Positions 16,618 to 25,999 are shown, counted from the first letter of the stretch. The stretch: DNA of 64,000 nucleotides from Gilvimarinus gilvus (GCF_030518155.1 NZ_JAULRU010000577.1:124001-188000); one strand, 5' to 3'. Numbers and translations are program-made. Notes: generated from the sequence alone by a model not told the origin.

Positions 16618-18114
16618 TCAGGCCTCCTGTTTCAGATATTTACTAGTATTGGGTCTACACTTAGCCCAGGCATCCATTTGCCTAGCTGTCTCGCGGGGGC
16701 AGAATTTGTCGTAGGCTTGATTGACATAGTTGGCGAAGCGCTGACGCAGTTTCTTTCGGTGGCCTGCCGCATCCTCAGTTTGATCACACTGATTGACTAG
16801 ATCTTGAAAGTTCCGTTCACAGAGCTGCCAGAACAACTGTGTTGCCTGCGGAGCAATTTTGCTACCGTCGACAGTCTGCTCCTTAAAGAAGCCAAGAACC
16901 CGTCCATAGAGGTTCTTGGCAAGGCCATCAAGCGCATCTATTTCCTGCTTGAGCTGGCTAAACCAACTCTCACCCAAAATCTCGCTATGCAACCAAATTT
17001 GTGACTCAACAAAATCGTCGCTACCAGAGGCATATTGCTCTCCGGCGTTGCTGCTTACCCTCAAGCCGCCAGACCAGATTGCAAAGGTATCAACCGCATC
17101 GCGTGCCCGGTCCAAGCCATTTCGTATCTGCCAACTTTGAAAACCTAGTGTATCCGACTGATCCAAGAAACCCAGCAGAGCCGTCAACTCTCTCCACGGC
17201 CGCTTTTCCGGATCAACCCAGAGCCCCTTGGGTTCTTTTCCTGAGTTATTGATGGCCATACTGGGATCAACCACACCGTCTTTATAACCTGGATGCGCTA
17301 TGCCCTCAGAATAATGCAAGCCATCATCGACAAGTAGGCAAAACCGGCAAAGCGGCAATAATCGCCCCATTAGGGATCTCTTAAGGTTTCTCGCTTTTTC
17401 ACAGTCCTCCCCTGCTGGCATAGCTTCCCAAGGCGCACAACCAATACCCTCCGTATAGATATTCATTTGCTCAAGATTCCGCTGTGTAAGCAGGTTCAGC
17501 CATAAAGTTTGGCAAAGATCACTTCCGTACAGAAAATTATGGAGTAGTCCCATGTGAGCCACAGCAGGCCCAGGCTTTCCTGTTGAAGGCTTGCCTTTGT
17601 TATTCATTTTTCCAGAGTAACCGGATGTTAGAACAATACTGTTATCTGTTTTCTTACCAGACAGTGCGAAACCCATCAGCGACAAAATCAAAAGTGCCTT
17701 AGCACCATCATTAAGTTCACGCTGCACCTGCACTTGACTCAAAACAGTGGTGTTGCCCGTAGAAACCTCAGGTAGAACAGCACCAAAGGGTTGCACCTTC
17801 GCGGCTCTAATCGCTGGCATCTGCAGAAATGGCTTGTCCCCATACAGGTAAAATCGATCATGCCATTTATCCAAATAAGCCAGGCAACGCTCTGCCAGGC
17901 CTTCGGCCCCTAGCGCGTTCCACTCGGCTTCGTCTTTGGGCGTTGCCGCTGATTGGGCAATGGCCAGAAGCAACTTCAAAAGCGCAATTTTCTGTACCGG
18001 ATTGCCGCCCAGACTTCGATATTCCGGATTGCTGAATATCTGCCTGAGACTGACACGGCCATGGTCAGCCACCGGAATCCAGGGCTCATCGATTAGGTTA
18101 AAACGGTTTTCCAT
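16618..18114 (-). CDS. cse1: Cse1 (CasA/Cas8e), Cascade large subunit
   Basis: A 498-residue large subunit that recognises the PAM and recruits Cas3. Typical segments are the N terminus FNLIDEPWIPV, the early LGGNPVQKIALLKLLLAIAQ, AVLPEVSTGNTTVLSQVQ, and KTDNSIVLTSGYSGKMNNKG in the region of the L1 loop. The C-terminal four-helix bundle includes LGESWFSQLKQEIDALDG. The start at 18114 is two bases after the cas3 stop. The length is within the family range, with no sign of truncation. Confidence 0.95.
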   Translation of the reverse strand: MENRFNLIDEPWIPVADHGRVSLRQIFSNPEYRSLGGNPVQKIALLKLLLAIAQSAATPKDEAEWNALGAEGLAERCLAYLDKWHDRFYLYGDKPFLQMPAIRAAKVQPFGAVLPEVSTGNTTVLSQVQVQRELNDGAKALLILSLMGFALSGKKTDNSIVLTSGYSGKMNNKGKPSTGKPGPAVAHMGLLHNFLYGSDLCQTLWLNLLTQRNLEQMNIYTEGIGCAPWEAMPAGEDCEKARNLKRSLMGRLLPLCRFCLLVDDGLHYSEGIAHPGYKDGVVDPSMAINNSGKEPKGLWVDPEKRPWRELTALLGFLDQSDTLGFQSWQIRNGLDRARDAVDTFAIWSGGLRVSSNAGEQYASGSDDFVESQIWLHSEILGESWFSQLKQEIDALDGLAKNLYGRVLGFFKEQTVDGSKIAPQATQLFWQLCERNFQDLVNQCDQTEDAAGHRKKLRQRFANYVNQAYDKFCPRETARQMDAWAKCRPNTSKYLKQEA

Positions 18115-18116
18115 AG

Positions 18117-20690
18117 TTATAGTTCCTGATTCTTGATCACCCGATAGCCTAGGTCATCACGGTATTCCAAGGTGTGCTTGTCGTGAATCGGCTTATTTTC
18201 AACGCCGCTCAGGCTGTCTGCGTCACCCACCAGCGCCACATGTAAAACACTTTCATCTTTTTCATGCCAATCCGGGTTGCCAAGATAAAAGCAGTGATGC
18301 AGACCAAAGCGCCTAAAGGTATCCGCAGGCACGGATTTGGGTTTGTCTCCGGGAGGGACGTTAACAATCTGACGCATCAGGGTAGCCGTACGCTGGCGCC
18401 ATTCCTGTTTTCCCAATTTATGCCGTTGCAGAGGCAGCTCCACCTGGCTACCATCCAGCAAGGTCAACAAGGCGCATTCACAATCCTGGGAAATATTTCT
18501 GAGCATCAACACCTCATAACTGTCGGTTTCGCTATATCGAGTTTGTGCTTTGCTTTCTGGCAAAGTATTACCCCCTTGCGCTAATCCAACTCTTGCCAAC
18601 TGCTGCAAGGCTATTCGCCCTTTTCTATTACGGATGCCATGATCCAACTCGTACTGCCAGCGGCGCATGCATCCTTGTTCATCTCTGCTGACATAGGTTT
18701 GCTCAATCAAGCTGCGGATATCCCCTGGCAAATTAACACTGGTCATGCTCTTCCAGACGTCCAGGCTTCTACACAAAACATATGGGCTATAGACATAGGC
18801 GCTGGCACCAAAGTGTTGCTGCGGTGATTCAATCGCCTCCACCAGGTCGGGAGCCAATAGCCAGGCCTCCGGCTTCGCCTTGTCACAGCGGGGCGTCTCG
18901 TCGTGCCTCCATAAACGACCAAGTCGTTGCAACAGCATATCCGTCGGCGCAAAGCGAGACACCATAAAGTCCGCATCAATATCCAGGGACTGCTCCAGAA
19001 CCTGTGTTCCCACCAGAATTCTGCCTTGTACCTGCCTTTGTTCCCAACCCGCCTTACCATAGAGGTTGACCCATTTTTCTTCGATGTTCTGACGATCATC
19101 CACCGTGAAGCGGGAGTGCAGCAAACCACAAGCAATCCCCAGTTCCGCTGCGCGGGCAGCCATATCCAGATAACGCTGCTGCGCTTCCTTGACAGTATTT
19201 TCAATCCATAATACTTGCTGCCCCTGCTCCGCACTGAACAGCGCCTGCTCAACGGCCAGGCTCTCATTTGACTGCAAGGTAATTTGATATGGCTTATCTT
19301 CGCCAGCAGGAACACTGACCTCTGTTACCTCTATCTCGGTCTCATTAGGGCTGGCGGTAATCAGCGGATAATTCATAGACGTGGTCTTACGCTTCAACAG
19401 ACTCTCTCTCCGCTCCTGGTTTAGGGTGGCACTGAGAATAATAACCGTACAACCCAGCTGGCGAAGCAATTCAATTAACGCATCCAGCAAGGTGCTGGTA
19501 TAGGCATCGTATGTATGCACCTCGTCGAGAATCACCACCTTGCCTGCCAGCCCAAAGGCCCGCACAAAGCCGTGCTTTACGTTCATGGCCGCCATCAGCG
19601 CCTGATCGATAGTGCCCACCGCAAAAGGTGCCAGTAACCCCCGCTTACTCTGGTTAAACCAGGCGCCACCGGGGCGACCTTCTTCACCCATGTCTTTTTC
19701 AAATAACCAAGCATTGGCATGCAACAACAGTGAACGATGATCGCAATCTCTCGCCAGTATCTGCTCCAGAAAGCACTGAAAGCGTTCGTAAATCTTGTTG
19801 GATGTCAATTGGGTGGGCAGCGCAAAGTAAATTCCACTGGCCTCGCCGTTCTCTAACATCCGGTAGGCGGCATACAGGGAGGCCTCTGTCTTCCCGAGCC
19901 CCATAGGGGCCTCCAAAACATACACTCCAGGACACGACACCTGCTCAATCAAGCTTGATTGCGCTTGCCGTGGCGAGAAGCCAAACACGTCCTTAAATTT
20001 CAATCCTGGCTTGTAGAACACAGGCACAAACCCTGCGTCATCCACTGCCGCTGTAATTCGGTCTTTCCAGAGTTCACTCGGGTCTTCAAAGTGATAACCT
20101 GAACCAATCCAATCGGATACAGACGTCAGCCCCGCCAGCAATCGAGCCTGGGCTGCCGACTCTACCTGCGGCCATGTTTCTCCTAGGCTTTTCTGCAAAG
20201 CGTTAACCAGCTTTTCGCGCTCTGCCTGCCATTCCACCCCGCCAAAGTTGTTATCATTTGCTCGCATTCCTACCACTGCCGGGGAAAAACCATGATGCTG
20301 CCCCAAAATTTCCGGTATGTATTCTGGAGCATTCAGCTGTTTAGCTGTTAATTGACTGACACCCGCGTGACCATTCCAATTTTTCTCAAGTTTAAAATTC
20401 ACATTCGGTAGCAGCTCTCGTGAGCAAGCATTCATAATCTTGTTGTAGAAGGTGGGGCTAACTTTACCAATATCGTGGGTCGCCGCCGTGAATGCGGCCC
20501 CCTCCGGAAACAAATCTGAAACTGGTGATCGCAGGATCAACTCTTTGGCGACTTCACCGACAATTTGGCAATGGTTCTCAACAGACCTACCAACTATTAT
20601 ATTTCCGTTATTGTTAAAGGATTTTGCCGGACAATCTTTATAGCTTACAGTCTTGACAACGGCTTTGGCTTTCTTTTTAGGTCTAATCAT
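18117..20690 (-). CDS. cas3: Cas3, HD nuclease-helicase
   Basis: An 857-residue effector that unwinds and degrades DNA marked by Cascade. The HD nuclease domain covers about 1-215, with His40, His72-Asp73 (ATHDIGK), His108, His132-His133 and Asp193 (SDWIGS) visible. The helicase follows: Walker A APMGLGKTEA (Lys267), DEVH box at 389-392, SATL motif III, and motif VI LLQRLGRLWRH. A C-terminal domain completes it. GTG 20693 is possible, but ATG 20690 with AGGAGA 7 nt upstream is preferred. The 31-bp gap to an upstream lipoprotein gene leaves little room for an independent promoter. Confidence 0.96.
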   Translation of the reverse strand: MIRPKKKAKAVVKTVSYKDCPAKSFNNNGNIIVGRSVENHCQIVGEVAKELILRSPVSDLFPEGAAFTAATHDIGKVSPTFYNKIMNACSRELLPNVNFKLEKNWNGHAGVSQLTAKQLNAPEYIPEILGQHHGFSPAVVGMRANDNNFGGVEWQAEREKLVNALQKSLGETWPQVESAAQARLLAGLTSVSDWIGSGYHFEDPSELWKDRITAAVDDAGFVPVFYKPGLKFKDVFGFSPRQAQSSLIEQVSCPGVYVLEAPMGLGKTEASLYAAYRMLENGEASGIYFALPTQLTSNKIYERFQCFLEQILARDCDHRSLLLHANAWLFEKDMGEEGRPGGAWFNQSKRGLLAPFAVGTIDQALMAAMNVKHGFVRAFGLAGKVVILDEVHTYDAYTSTLLDALIELLRQLGCTVIILSATLNQERRESLLKRKTTSMNYPLITASPNETEIEVTEVSVPAGEDKPYQITLQSNESLAVEQALFSAEQGQQVLWIENTVKEAQQRYLDMAARAAELGIACGLLHSRFTVDDRQNIEEKWVNLYGKAGWEQRQVQGRILVGTQVLEQSLDIDADFMVSRFAPTDMLLQRLGRLWRHDETPRCDKAKPEAWLLAPDLVEAIESPQQHFGASAYVYSPYVLCRSLDVWKSMTSVNLPGDIRSLIEQTYVSRDEQGCMRRWQYELDHGIRNRKGRIALQQLARVGLAQGGNTLPESKAQTRYSETDSYEVLMLRNISQDCECALLTLLDGSQVELPLQRHKLGKQEWRQRTATLMRQIVNVPPGDKPKSVPADTFRRFGLHHCFYLGNPDWHEKDESVLHVALVGDADSLSGVENKPIHDKHTLEYRDDLGYRVIKNQEL

Positions 20691-20721
20691 CACCCGTCTC
20701 CTTACACTCCATCTAGTGAGC

Positions 20722-21588
20722 CTACATCACCCTGTAGAAACTTAAAAAGAAACACTCACCCGCATTGCATTCGCTATAACCCGCGCCCGTACCTACCGGA
20801 AACGCCAAGCCTGTTATTGTGTTGCCGTCATCGGTAACCGTTCCCCAAAACTGATACCCTCGGGTATTATCCGGTGTGGAAAACTGGTTAAGAATGTACG
20901 GGGCAGCCGCTGAATGACTCACCGACAAATCAAACCCACTGCTTGTCATCACGCGTATGACATTGTCATCTCGTGGCACGCAGACACCTTCTAAACAATC
21001 CATTACCACTTTTTCCGACCGCACTAATGCCTGCTTATCAAGCGTTTTACTGGTGTCTATATCGTAACGGTAGCCTTCGTAAACACCTTCAATAACTGGA
21101 ATAACAGCATCCCCCCCATCATCGCAAGCATCAATTTTCTGACCTGCTATCGCTTTAAAACTGCCCGTAAAAAGCACATCTGTCGTTACAACGCCCGAGT
21201 AGTCTCCTGTGGGTGTTACCGCGCGAAACTCTCGCCCGAATAACGTGGTTGTAAGCATTGCGTCACCGGTGACATAAGTGCAGGTTGAATAATCGTTAAA
21301 ACACGCTCCGTTCTGGCTGATTTCACTGGCGTCACCTTGCAGCCCTACGGTGGATATTGTGCTTTCTGTACTGCACTCGGATGTTACAGCTCTCTCGCTA
21401 TTCGCCCCGGATATTGTCAGGCTATTTACCTTGTAGCTGCTTCCCATTTTGTTGTGAAGGTTTACGATTTTTTCCAGCCCGCGGGGCCCATCCGAGCCAC
21501 TACCAGAACTCGGGCCGAGATTGTCACCGCCACCCCCACAGGCAGATAACATTGTTGATACCAGCAAAACTGTCAAAATACGAAACAT
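20722..21588 (-). CDS. Cysteine-rich lipoprotein of unknown function, upstream of cas3
   Basis: A 288-residue predicted lipoprotein with signal MFRILTVLLVSTMLSA-C and a Gly/Ser-rich linker (GGGGDNLGPSSGSGSDG). The mature part is beta-rich and has about ten Cys residues, several in close pairs (GACFNDYSTCTYV, MDCLEGVCVPRD, YSECNAGECFF), suggesting disulfides in the periplasm or on the outer membrane. No known domain was recognised. ATG 21588 has TAGGTGG upstream; the longer frame starts at a GTG and is less likely. It is on the cas strand, 31 bp upstream of cas3, so co-transcription is likely, but a functional link is not shown. It is the oddest neighbour of the CRISPR locus. Confidence 0.8.
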   Translation of the reverse strand: MFRILTVLLVSTMLSACGGGGDNLGPSSGSGSDGPRGLEKIVNLHNKMGSSYKVNSLTISGANSERAVTSECSTESTISTVGLQGDASEISQNGACFNDYSTCTYVTGDAMLTTTLFGREFRAVTPTGDYSGVVTTDVLFTGSFKAIAGQKIDACDDGGDAVIPVIEGVYEGYRYDIDTSKTLDKQALVRSEKVVMDCLEGVCVPRDDNVIRVMTSSGFDLSVSHSAAAPYILNQFSTPDNTRGYQFWGTVTDDGNTITGLAFPVGTGAGYSECNAGECFFLSFYRVM

Positions 21589-21740
21589 ACAAGCCACCTA
21601 TGTAAAATCGTCAACTACGGTTAATCCAATGTGGATCGCTCTTTGTTGACACCACTGTAGCTATTCGAACCCTGGCCGCAATACTGTAAATTTAATCCGT
21701 ATGGTTTTCTGACAACACCCTCCAGCACGTCCTGTCACCA
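21589..21740 (-). promoter_or_regulatory. Candidate promoter region for the lipoprotein-cas operon
   Basis: These 152 bp lie between the WYL regulator stop and the lipoprotein start. They form the only sizeable gap upstream of cas3 on this strand. An AT-rich segment follows TTGTCA on the minus strand, but spacing to a -10 box is poor, so no promoter is assigned precisely. Confidence 0.4.
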
Positions 21741-22559
21741 TCAGAACAACCACTGTTTTATGTCATTTAAATTGACAAGAATAATTTGTTGGGCCTCGGG
21801 CACGGCGTCTAGCACTTTGGTGTTAACTCGCATTTCTTGCAGTAGGTATTGAACAAGGCAGGCGCGGGTTTTTATGCGCAGTTGACCACTGTGCATTTGG
21901 TAGTCGTGCTCTATAACGCTGCGTTTATCGGGGGTTAAGCGCGAATCGGGCTCGAATATGAGCTCTACTTCGGTGTTCCAGGCAACATCTTGCTCGGCGC
22001 TGTGGGTGGCGGGGCCGGATAAGGTGACATCGCCGCGAAAGCGGCTGAGCACAAAATCACGAAACTGCTCTTTGTGCTCACACCAGGCGCGCAGGTGCCA
22101 GCGCAGGCCGGTTTGCACCAGCGAGTGTGGGGCGATTACCCGCCCTCGGCGATTGGGGTTGGTGAGGGAGACGTAATCAACCTCCAGCCGTTGGTTGTGG
22201 CGAATCGCCTGTGCAACCGCACGCATCAGTGCAGGCTCCAGGCCGCGACTGGGAAGGCTTAGTGAGTGAATGGGCAGTGTTTGCAGGGGTAAAGGTTGCG
22301 ACAACCAGGCGAGGTACTGCTCTGCCTCACCGGTAATAAACAATGGTTTAAAATTTGAGCTGGGCTGGTGGCACTTGCGGCTATTGCAGTAGTTAAGGTT
22401 GCCGGGCACGAGGGCGGTGTAGCGTTTTATGTCTTGGCTGGCCTGCTGGCGCGACAAACCAAAGTGCTTAACCAGAAGGCTGCTATTGGCCGCGCCCTCC
22501 CAGTAAACAACTAACTCAAATATTTGTAAACGCGCTCGCTGCGCATCGCTGATGTCCAT
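21741..22559 (-). CDS. WYL-domain transcriptional regulator, BrxR/CapW-like
   Basis: A 272-residue DNA-binding regulator. A winged helix lies at about 7-55, with ELVVYWEGAANSSLLVKHFGLSRQQASQDIKRY resembling the N terminus of BrxR/CapW-type regulators. The WYL domain covers about 105-190 (RLEVDYVSL, VIAPHSLVQTGLRWHLRAW, FRDFVLSRF) and a WCX-like tail runs to the end. Such proteins repress phage-defence operons (BREX, CBASS) and may sense nucleic acid or nucleotide ligands through WYL. It lies on the cas strand, 152 bp upstream of the lipoprotein gene, so control of the cas locus is plausible but inferred. ATG 22559 is used; no clear alternative was seen. Confidence 0.85.
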   Translation of the reverse strand: MDISDAQRARLQIFELVVYWEGAANSSLLVKHFGLSRQQASQDIKRYTALVPGNLNYCNSRKCHQPSSNFKPLFITGEAEQYLAWLSQPLPLQTLPIHSLSLPSRGLEPALMRAVAQAIRHNQRLEVDYVSLTNPNRRGRVIAPHSLVQTGLRWHLRAWCEHKEQFRDFVLSRFRGDVTLSGPATHSAEQDVAWNTEVELIFEPDSRLTPDKRSVIEHDYQMHSGQLRIKTRACLVQYLLQEMRVNTKVLDAVPEAQQIILVNLNDIKQWLF

Positions 22560-22802
22560 AACAGCTTGTCCTTATCGTTGCGGCGCTGGGTGCACTGAAG
22601 CGCTAAGCAAGTGTGCCACAACCCTAAGACGATTGAAACGAGCCCCCCCAAAGGCAATATACGGTACCATGCGGAAGCGATAAACAGCGCGGAATAGAAA
22701 TGCCTAACAGCAGGGATTTTGGTAATCTAGTTGACCCAACCTTCGCTTTGCAGCTCGCACACCATTCAAACTAAAACGATCAGTTACTAGGAGGCCAAAA
22801 TT
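22560..22802. promoter_or_regulatory. Divergent intergenic region between the WYL regulator and the aldo-keto reductase
   Basis: A 243-bp region expected to hold promoters for both genes. It ends with a strong ribosome-binding site (AGGAGG, about 22790-22795) for the reductase. A run of seven C residues lies near 22644. No operator dyad was convincing. Confidence 0.4.
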
Positions 22803-23855
22803 ATGCAATACAGCACCTTAGGCCATTCAGGCCTCAAAGTATCCAGGGTCTGCCTGGGCACCATGACCTGGGGCACACAAAACAATCAGGCCGATGCCAA
22901 CCAACAAATAGAATACGCCCTTGGGCGCGGCATCAATTTTATCGACACCGCAGAGATGTACGCTGTGCCGCCGACGGCGCAAACCTACGGTACAACCGAA
23001 ACGATTATCGGCCACTGGCTGGCAGCCAATCCAAAACGCCGCAGTGAATTTTTTCTGGCCAGCAAAATTGCTGGTAACGGGCTCAAGTATATTCGCGGCG
23101 GTGCTGATATTTCCGGCGAGACGGTTAAGCAAGCCGTAGACAGTTCATTGCAGCGCTTACAAACGGACTATATCGATCTTTACCAACTGCACTGGCCCAA
23201 CCGCACCTCGCCTCATTTTGGCAAGCACTCACCGGGTCATATTCGGTTTGGCGATGTGAATACCGAGCAGCACTCGGCGCAGATGCTGGACATACTGCAA
23301 GCGCTGAATCATTGCGTAAAAGCGGGAAAAATTCGTCACTTCGGTTTATCCGACGACACACCTTGGGGCATTAATGAATACATTCGCCTGGCGCAGGAGC
23401 ACAACCTTACCCGAGTGACCGCCATTCAAAATGAATTTAACTTGCTGCATCACAAAGACTGGCCGTACCTGATTGAAAACTGTGTTCATCAGAATGTGGC
23501 CTATTTGCCCTGGTCCCCTCTGGCCACTGGTGCCCTAACCGGTAAGTACCTCAATGGCGCCCGCCCTGCAGGAGCACGTTGGTGTACATCGCAACGCAAT
23601 GGATTATTCCGCGATACCGAGCAGGTGAACGCAGCCGTTGGTGAATATTGCCGGCTGGCTAAACAGCACGACCTAACACCGGCGCAACTTGCGCTTGCCT
23701 GGTGCAATCAAGTGGACGGCGTTACTTCAACCATAATTGGTGCCACCAGCATGGAGCAACTAAAAGAAAATATCGATGCGTTTGATATAACGTTGAGCGA
23801 CGACATATTGGCCGATATTAGTAACGCATTAAAAACTTACCCGGCACCGTTCTAA
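22803..23855 (+). CDS. tas: Tas-like NADP(H)-dependent aldo-keto reductase
   Basis: A 350-residue TIM-barrel oxidoreductase. It resembles Escherichia coli Tas along its length: LGTMTWGTQNNQADANQQIEYALGRGINFIDTAEMY at the N terminus, ASKIAG, LQTDYIDLYQLHWPNR, LTGKYLNGARPAGAR, and the C-terminal IIGATSMEQLKENIDAF with YPAP near the end. The catalytic Asp, Tyr, Lys and His of aldo-keto reductases are in DTAEMY, ASK and QLHW. ATG 22803 follows AGGAGG by a proper distance. The physiological substrate is unknown for the family. It is followed by the BASS transporter after 31 bp, so the two may form an operon. Confidence 0.9.
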   Translation: MQYSTLGHSGLKVSRVCLGTMTWGTQNNQADANQQIEYALGRGINFIDTAEMYAVPPTAQTYGTTETIIGHWLAANPKRRSEFFLASKIAGNGLKYIRGGADISGETVKQAVDSSLQRLQTDYIDLYQLHWPNRTSPHFGKHSPGHIRFGDVNTEQHSAQMLDILQALNHCVKAGKIRHFGLSDDTPWGINEYIRLAQEHNLTRVTAIQNEFNLLHHKDWPYLIENCVHQNVAYLPWSPLATGALTGKYLNGARPAGARWCTSQRNGLFRDTEQVNAAVGEYCRLAKQHDLTPAQLALAWCNQVDGVTSTIIGATSMEQLKENIDAFDITLSDDILADISNALKTYPAPF

Positions 23856-23886
23856 ATAGCTGCGCTATAACAATAAGTTACTCTTT

Positions 23887-24819
23887 ATGAAAAGCTCCAA
23901 TGCGCTTGTTCGCTCCAGCCAGAGTTTTAACCAACTGTTCCCCGTTTGGGCCATTGGCTTAGGTGCTCTCGGCTTTTACTTTCCTCAGACTTTTACGCCT
24001 ATGGCGCCCGGCATTAGCTGGATGCTATCGCTGATCATGTTCACAATGGGCCTGACCTTAGCACCTGAAGACTTTAAACGCGTTTTACGGGAGCCTAAAG
24101 CCATTGGCGTTGGTGTTGTACTGCAATTTACGGTAATGCCACTTGCCGCTTTACTCGCGGCCAAAACGTTTGGACTGGACCAGGCGTTAACCACGGGTAT
24201 GGTGCTGGTCGGCGCAACCGCCGGCGGCACCGCATCGAATGTTATTTGCTGGCTTGCGGGCGGACGGGTCGCGCTGTCGGTATCGATGACCTTAACTTCC
24301 ACAATCCTATCGGTAGTGCTAACGCCTTTACTGACATGGCTACTGTTAAAAAGCAGTGTGGATATAAACATTGCGGGAATGTTTTTAAGCATCGCGAAAA
24401 TTGTTGTCGCCCCTATTGCCCTGGGCGTTGTTGTACACAGCTTACTTAAACAGTGGATAAACCGGCTCGAACCACTACTTGCCAGCACGGCCGTTATCAT
24501 TATTGCACTGATAATCGCCATTGTGGTCGCCCTCAATGCCGGGCGTTTAAGCAGCGTCGGTGGCTGGGTGTTAGCGGCCGTTGTATTACACAATGCTCTG
24601 GGGTTAACAGCAGGTTACGGTTTGGCACGCGCTCTAAAATTTGACCAAGCTACAAGTCGCACTATTGCCATTGAGGTGGGAATGCAAAACTCAGGGCTGG
24701 CGGTTGCTTTAGCACAGCAATTTTTTACCGCGGCAGCAGCATTACCAGGGGCACTATTTTCCGTATGGCACAATGTGTCCGGGTCATTACTGGCAAGTTG
24801 GTGGAGGAGAAAGGGGTGA
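23887..24819 (+). CDS. Bile acid:sodium symporter (BASS) family transporter
   Basis: A 310-residue inner-membrane protein with nine or ten hydrophobic segments. BASS motifs are clear: ISWMLSLIMFTMGLTLAPEDF, GMVLVGATAGGTASNVICWLAGG and the crossover IAIEVGMQNSGLAVALA. Family members take up organic anions such as pyruvate, ketopantoate or bile acids with sodium; the substrate here is unknown. It probably shares a transcript with the Tas-like gene. Its TGA stop lies within the first, degenerate unit of a GGGTGAC repeat array, so the last residues (RRKG) border the repeat. Confidence 0.9.
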   Translation: MKSSNALVRSSQSFNQLFPVWAIGLGALGFYFPQTFTPMAPGISWMLSLIMFTMGLTLAPEDFKRVLREPKAIGVGVVLQFTVMPLAALLAAKTFGLDQALTTGMVLVGATAGGTASNVICWLAGGRVALSVSMTLTSTILSVVLTPLLTWLLLKSSVDINIAGMFLSIAKIVVAPIALGVVVHSLLKQWINRLEPLLASTAVIIIALIIAIVVALNAGRLSSVGGWVLAAVVLHNALGLTAGYGLARALKFDQATSRTIAIEVGMQNSGLAVALAQQFFTAAAALPGALFSVWHNVSGSLLASWWRRKG

Positions 24820-24871
24820 GGGGTGACGGGTGACGGGTGACGGGTGACGGGTGACGGGTGACGGGTGACGG
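24814..24871 (+). repeat. Heptamer tandem repeat (GGGTGAC) at the BASS gene 3' end
   Basis: One degenerate unit (GGGTGAG, 24814-24820) and seven exact GGGTGAC units (24821-24869), followed by GG. The array begins at the stop codon and lies in a convergent junction. Confidence 0.95.
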
Positions 24872-24988
24872 AAAATTTTGGAGTGTCCCCGAAAAAGTAG
24901 ACAAGTATTTTCTAGCACACCAATACGGTCGCCTAAAGTGTATAGAAATGTACGGCCCGGCCAGGACAACCGAGCCCTTCCGTAGTGG

Positions 24989-25201
24989 TTAAGATTTATG
25001 CCGGTTGCGAATACCATTTAAAATAAAGATAACGGCGGGCATCATGCAGGCAACACCCAGCAGTAAGTAGATGATCGTGTCGTTATCAAAGCGGTATTGC
25101 TCGGGCAGCAAGGGGACATCGCCCAAATGCATGGCCATGGCGCCCCCGATTAGGACGCAGCCGAGGAAGTCGAGCAGCAGCAAATGTATCGGCAACTTCA
25201 T
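24989..25201 (-). CDS. Small membrane protein of unknown function
   Basis: A 70-residue protein with two predicted membrane helices, at about 6-26 (LLLLDFLGCVLIGGAMAM) and 42-62 (IIYLLLGVACMMPAVIFIL), joined by a polar loop and ending in basic residues (NGIRNRHKS). ATG 25201 has AGAGGA about 9 nt upstream, which supports a real gene. It starts 12 bp after the smrA stop on the same strand, so they are probably co-transcribed. I do not recognise a family. Confidence 0.7.
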   Translation of the reverse strand: MKLPIHLLLLDFLGCVLIGGAMAMHLGDVPLLPEQYRFDNDTIIYLLLGVACMMPAVIFILNGIRNRHKS

Positions 25202-25213
25202 GCGTAACGTCCT

Positions 25214-25804
25214 CTAATCGTCATTATTTTTGCGGCGCGAGTGCCGCTCCCAATTCTCCTGCCGTTTTTGCTCACTTTTCTTCAGTAAAATATAAGTAGC
25301 ACCGCTGGCACCATGATGTTTTTGCGCGGAGTGAAACGCGAGCACATCGTCAAACATAGGCAGCCAGTTGGCCACGCAGCTTTTGAGTAGAGCGGGCTTG
25401 GCGCGCCCCTCGCCTTTGCCGTGGGTGATCAGAGCGCAGCGAATGTCATTGTCCATGCAGTCGCGGATAAATTGATAAAGCGCACCACGGGCTTCTTCCA
25501 CCGTCATACGGTGCAAATCAAGCCGCGCATCAATACTGTATTTACCCAAGCGCAATTTACGATAAACGCCGTGCTGTACGCCCGCGCGCTTAAATTCGAG
25601 AATATCTAATGGCTGCACCGGATCAATATGCTCACCACTGAGAAAATTAGTGTCTTTGCGGGTGACGGCCGCAGCCGCAGCCCGGCGCACATCCAGGCTT
25701 TGCGGGCTGGGTTTGTCTTTTTCCAGGGGGACTCGCTCGTCGCGCTGTATTTTTTTGACATCACCCATCTCACGGGCAAACAAATCGTCATCTTGATCGT
25801 TCAT
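25214..25804 (-). CDS. smrA: SmrA-like Smr-domain protein (putative DNA endonuclease)
   Basis: A 196-residue Smr/MutS2-C-type protein. An N-terminal leader (LFAREMGDVKKIQRDERVPL) and the middle block LDILEFKRAGVQHGVYRKLRLGKYSIDARLDLHRMTVEEA resemble E. coli SmrA (YdaL). The Smr core has LDLHRMTVEEAR and THGKGEGR, and the C terminus HHGASGATYILLKKSEQKRQENWERH matches the family. Smr domains nick DNA or bind RNA; the cellular role is unsettled. ATG 25804 gives the family-like N terminus; an in-frame ATG at 25828 is possible and neither has a strong ribosome-binding site. Confidence 0.88.
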   Translation of the reverse strand: MNDQDDDLFAREMGDVKKIQRDERVPLEKDKPSPQSLDVRRAAAAAVTRKDTNFLSGEHIDPVQPLDILEFKRAGVQHGVYRKLRLGKYSIDARLDLHRMTVEEARGALYQFIRDCMDNDIRCALITHGKGEGRAKPALLKSCVANWLPMFDDVLAFHSAQKHHGASGATYILLKKSEQKRQENWERHSRRKNNDD

Positions 25805-25999
25805 ATTGAAGCCTAGGCGACACTGCATTTAATCGGTGAATAGTGCGACAGACCGACTTGATCACGCCGACCTCTGGCGTATGATCAACCGGTACGCTGA
25901 ATGCCTATTATGCCGAAATATAGCCTTAACAACCACGGCAGTAGTGGGCCCAATGGACTAAGATCAATACAGCAACTGGGAACGCTTAAGGCCTAAACA

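Noticed and set aside
20722-21588. Lipoprotein considered as an anti-CRISPR or Cas accessory by position
   Set aside because: A lipidated periplasmic or surface protein is not expected to contact Cascade; only the positional link is kept as a finding.
21650-21700. ATTCGAACCC considered as a tRNA T-arm fragment
   Set aside because: No acceptor, D-arm or anticodon stem can be formed around it.
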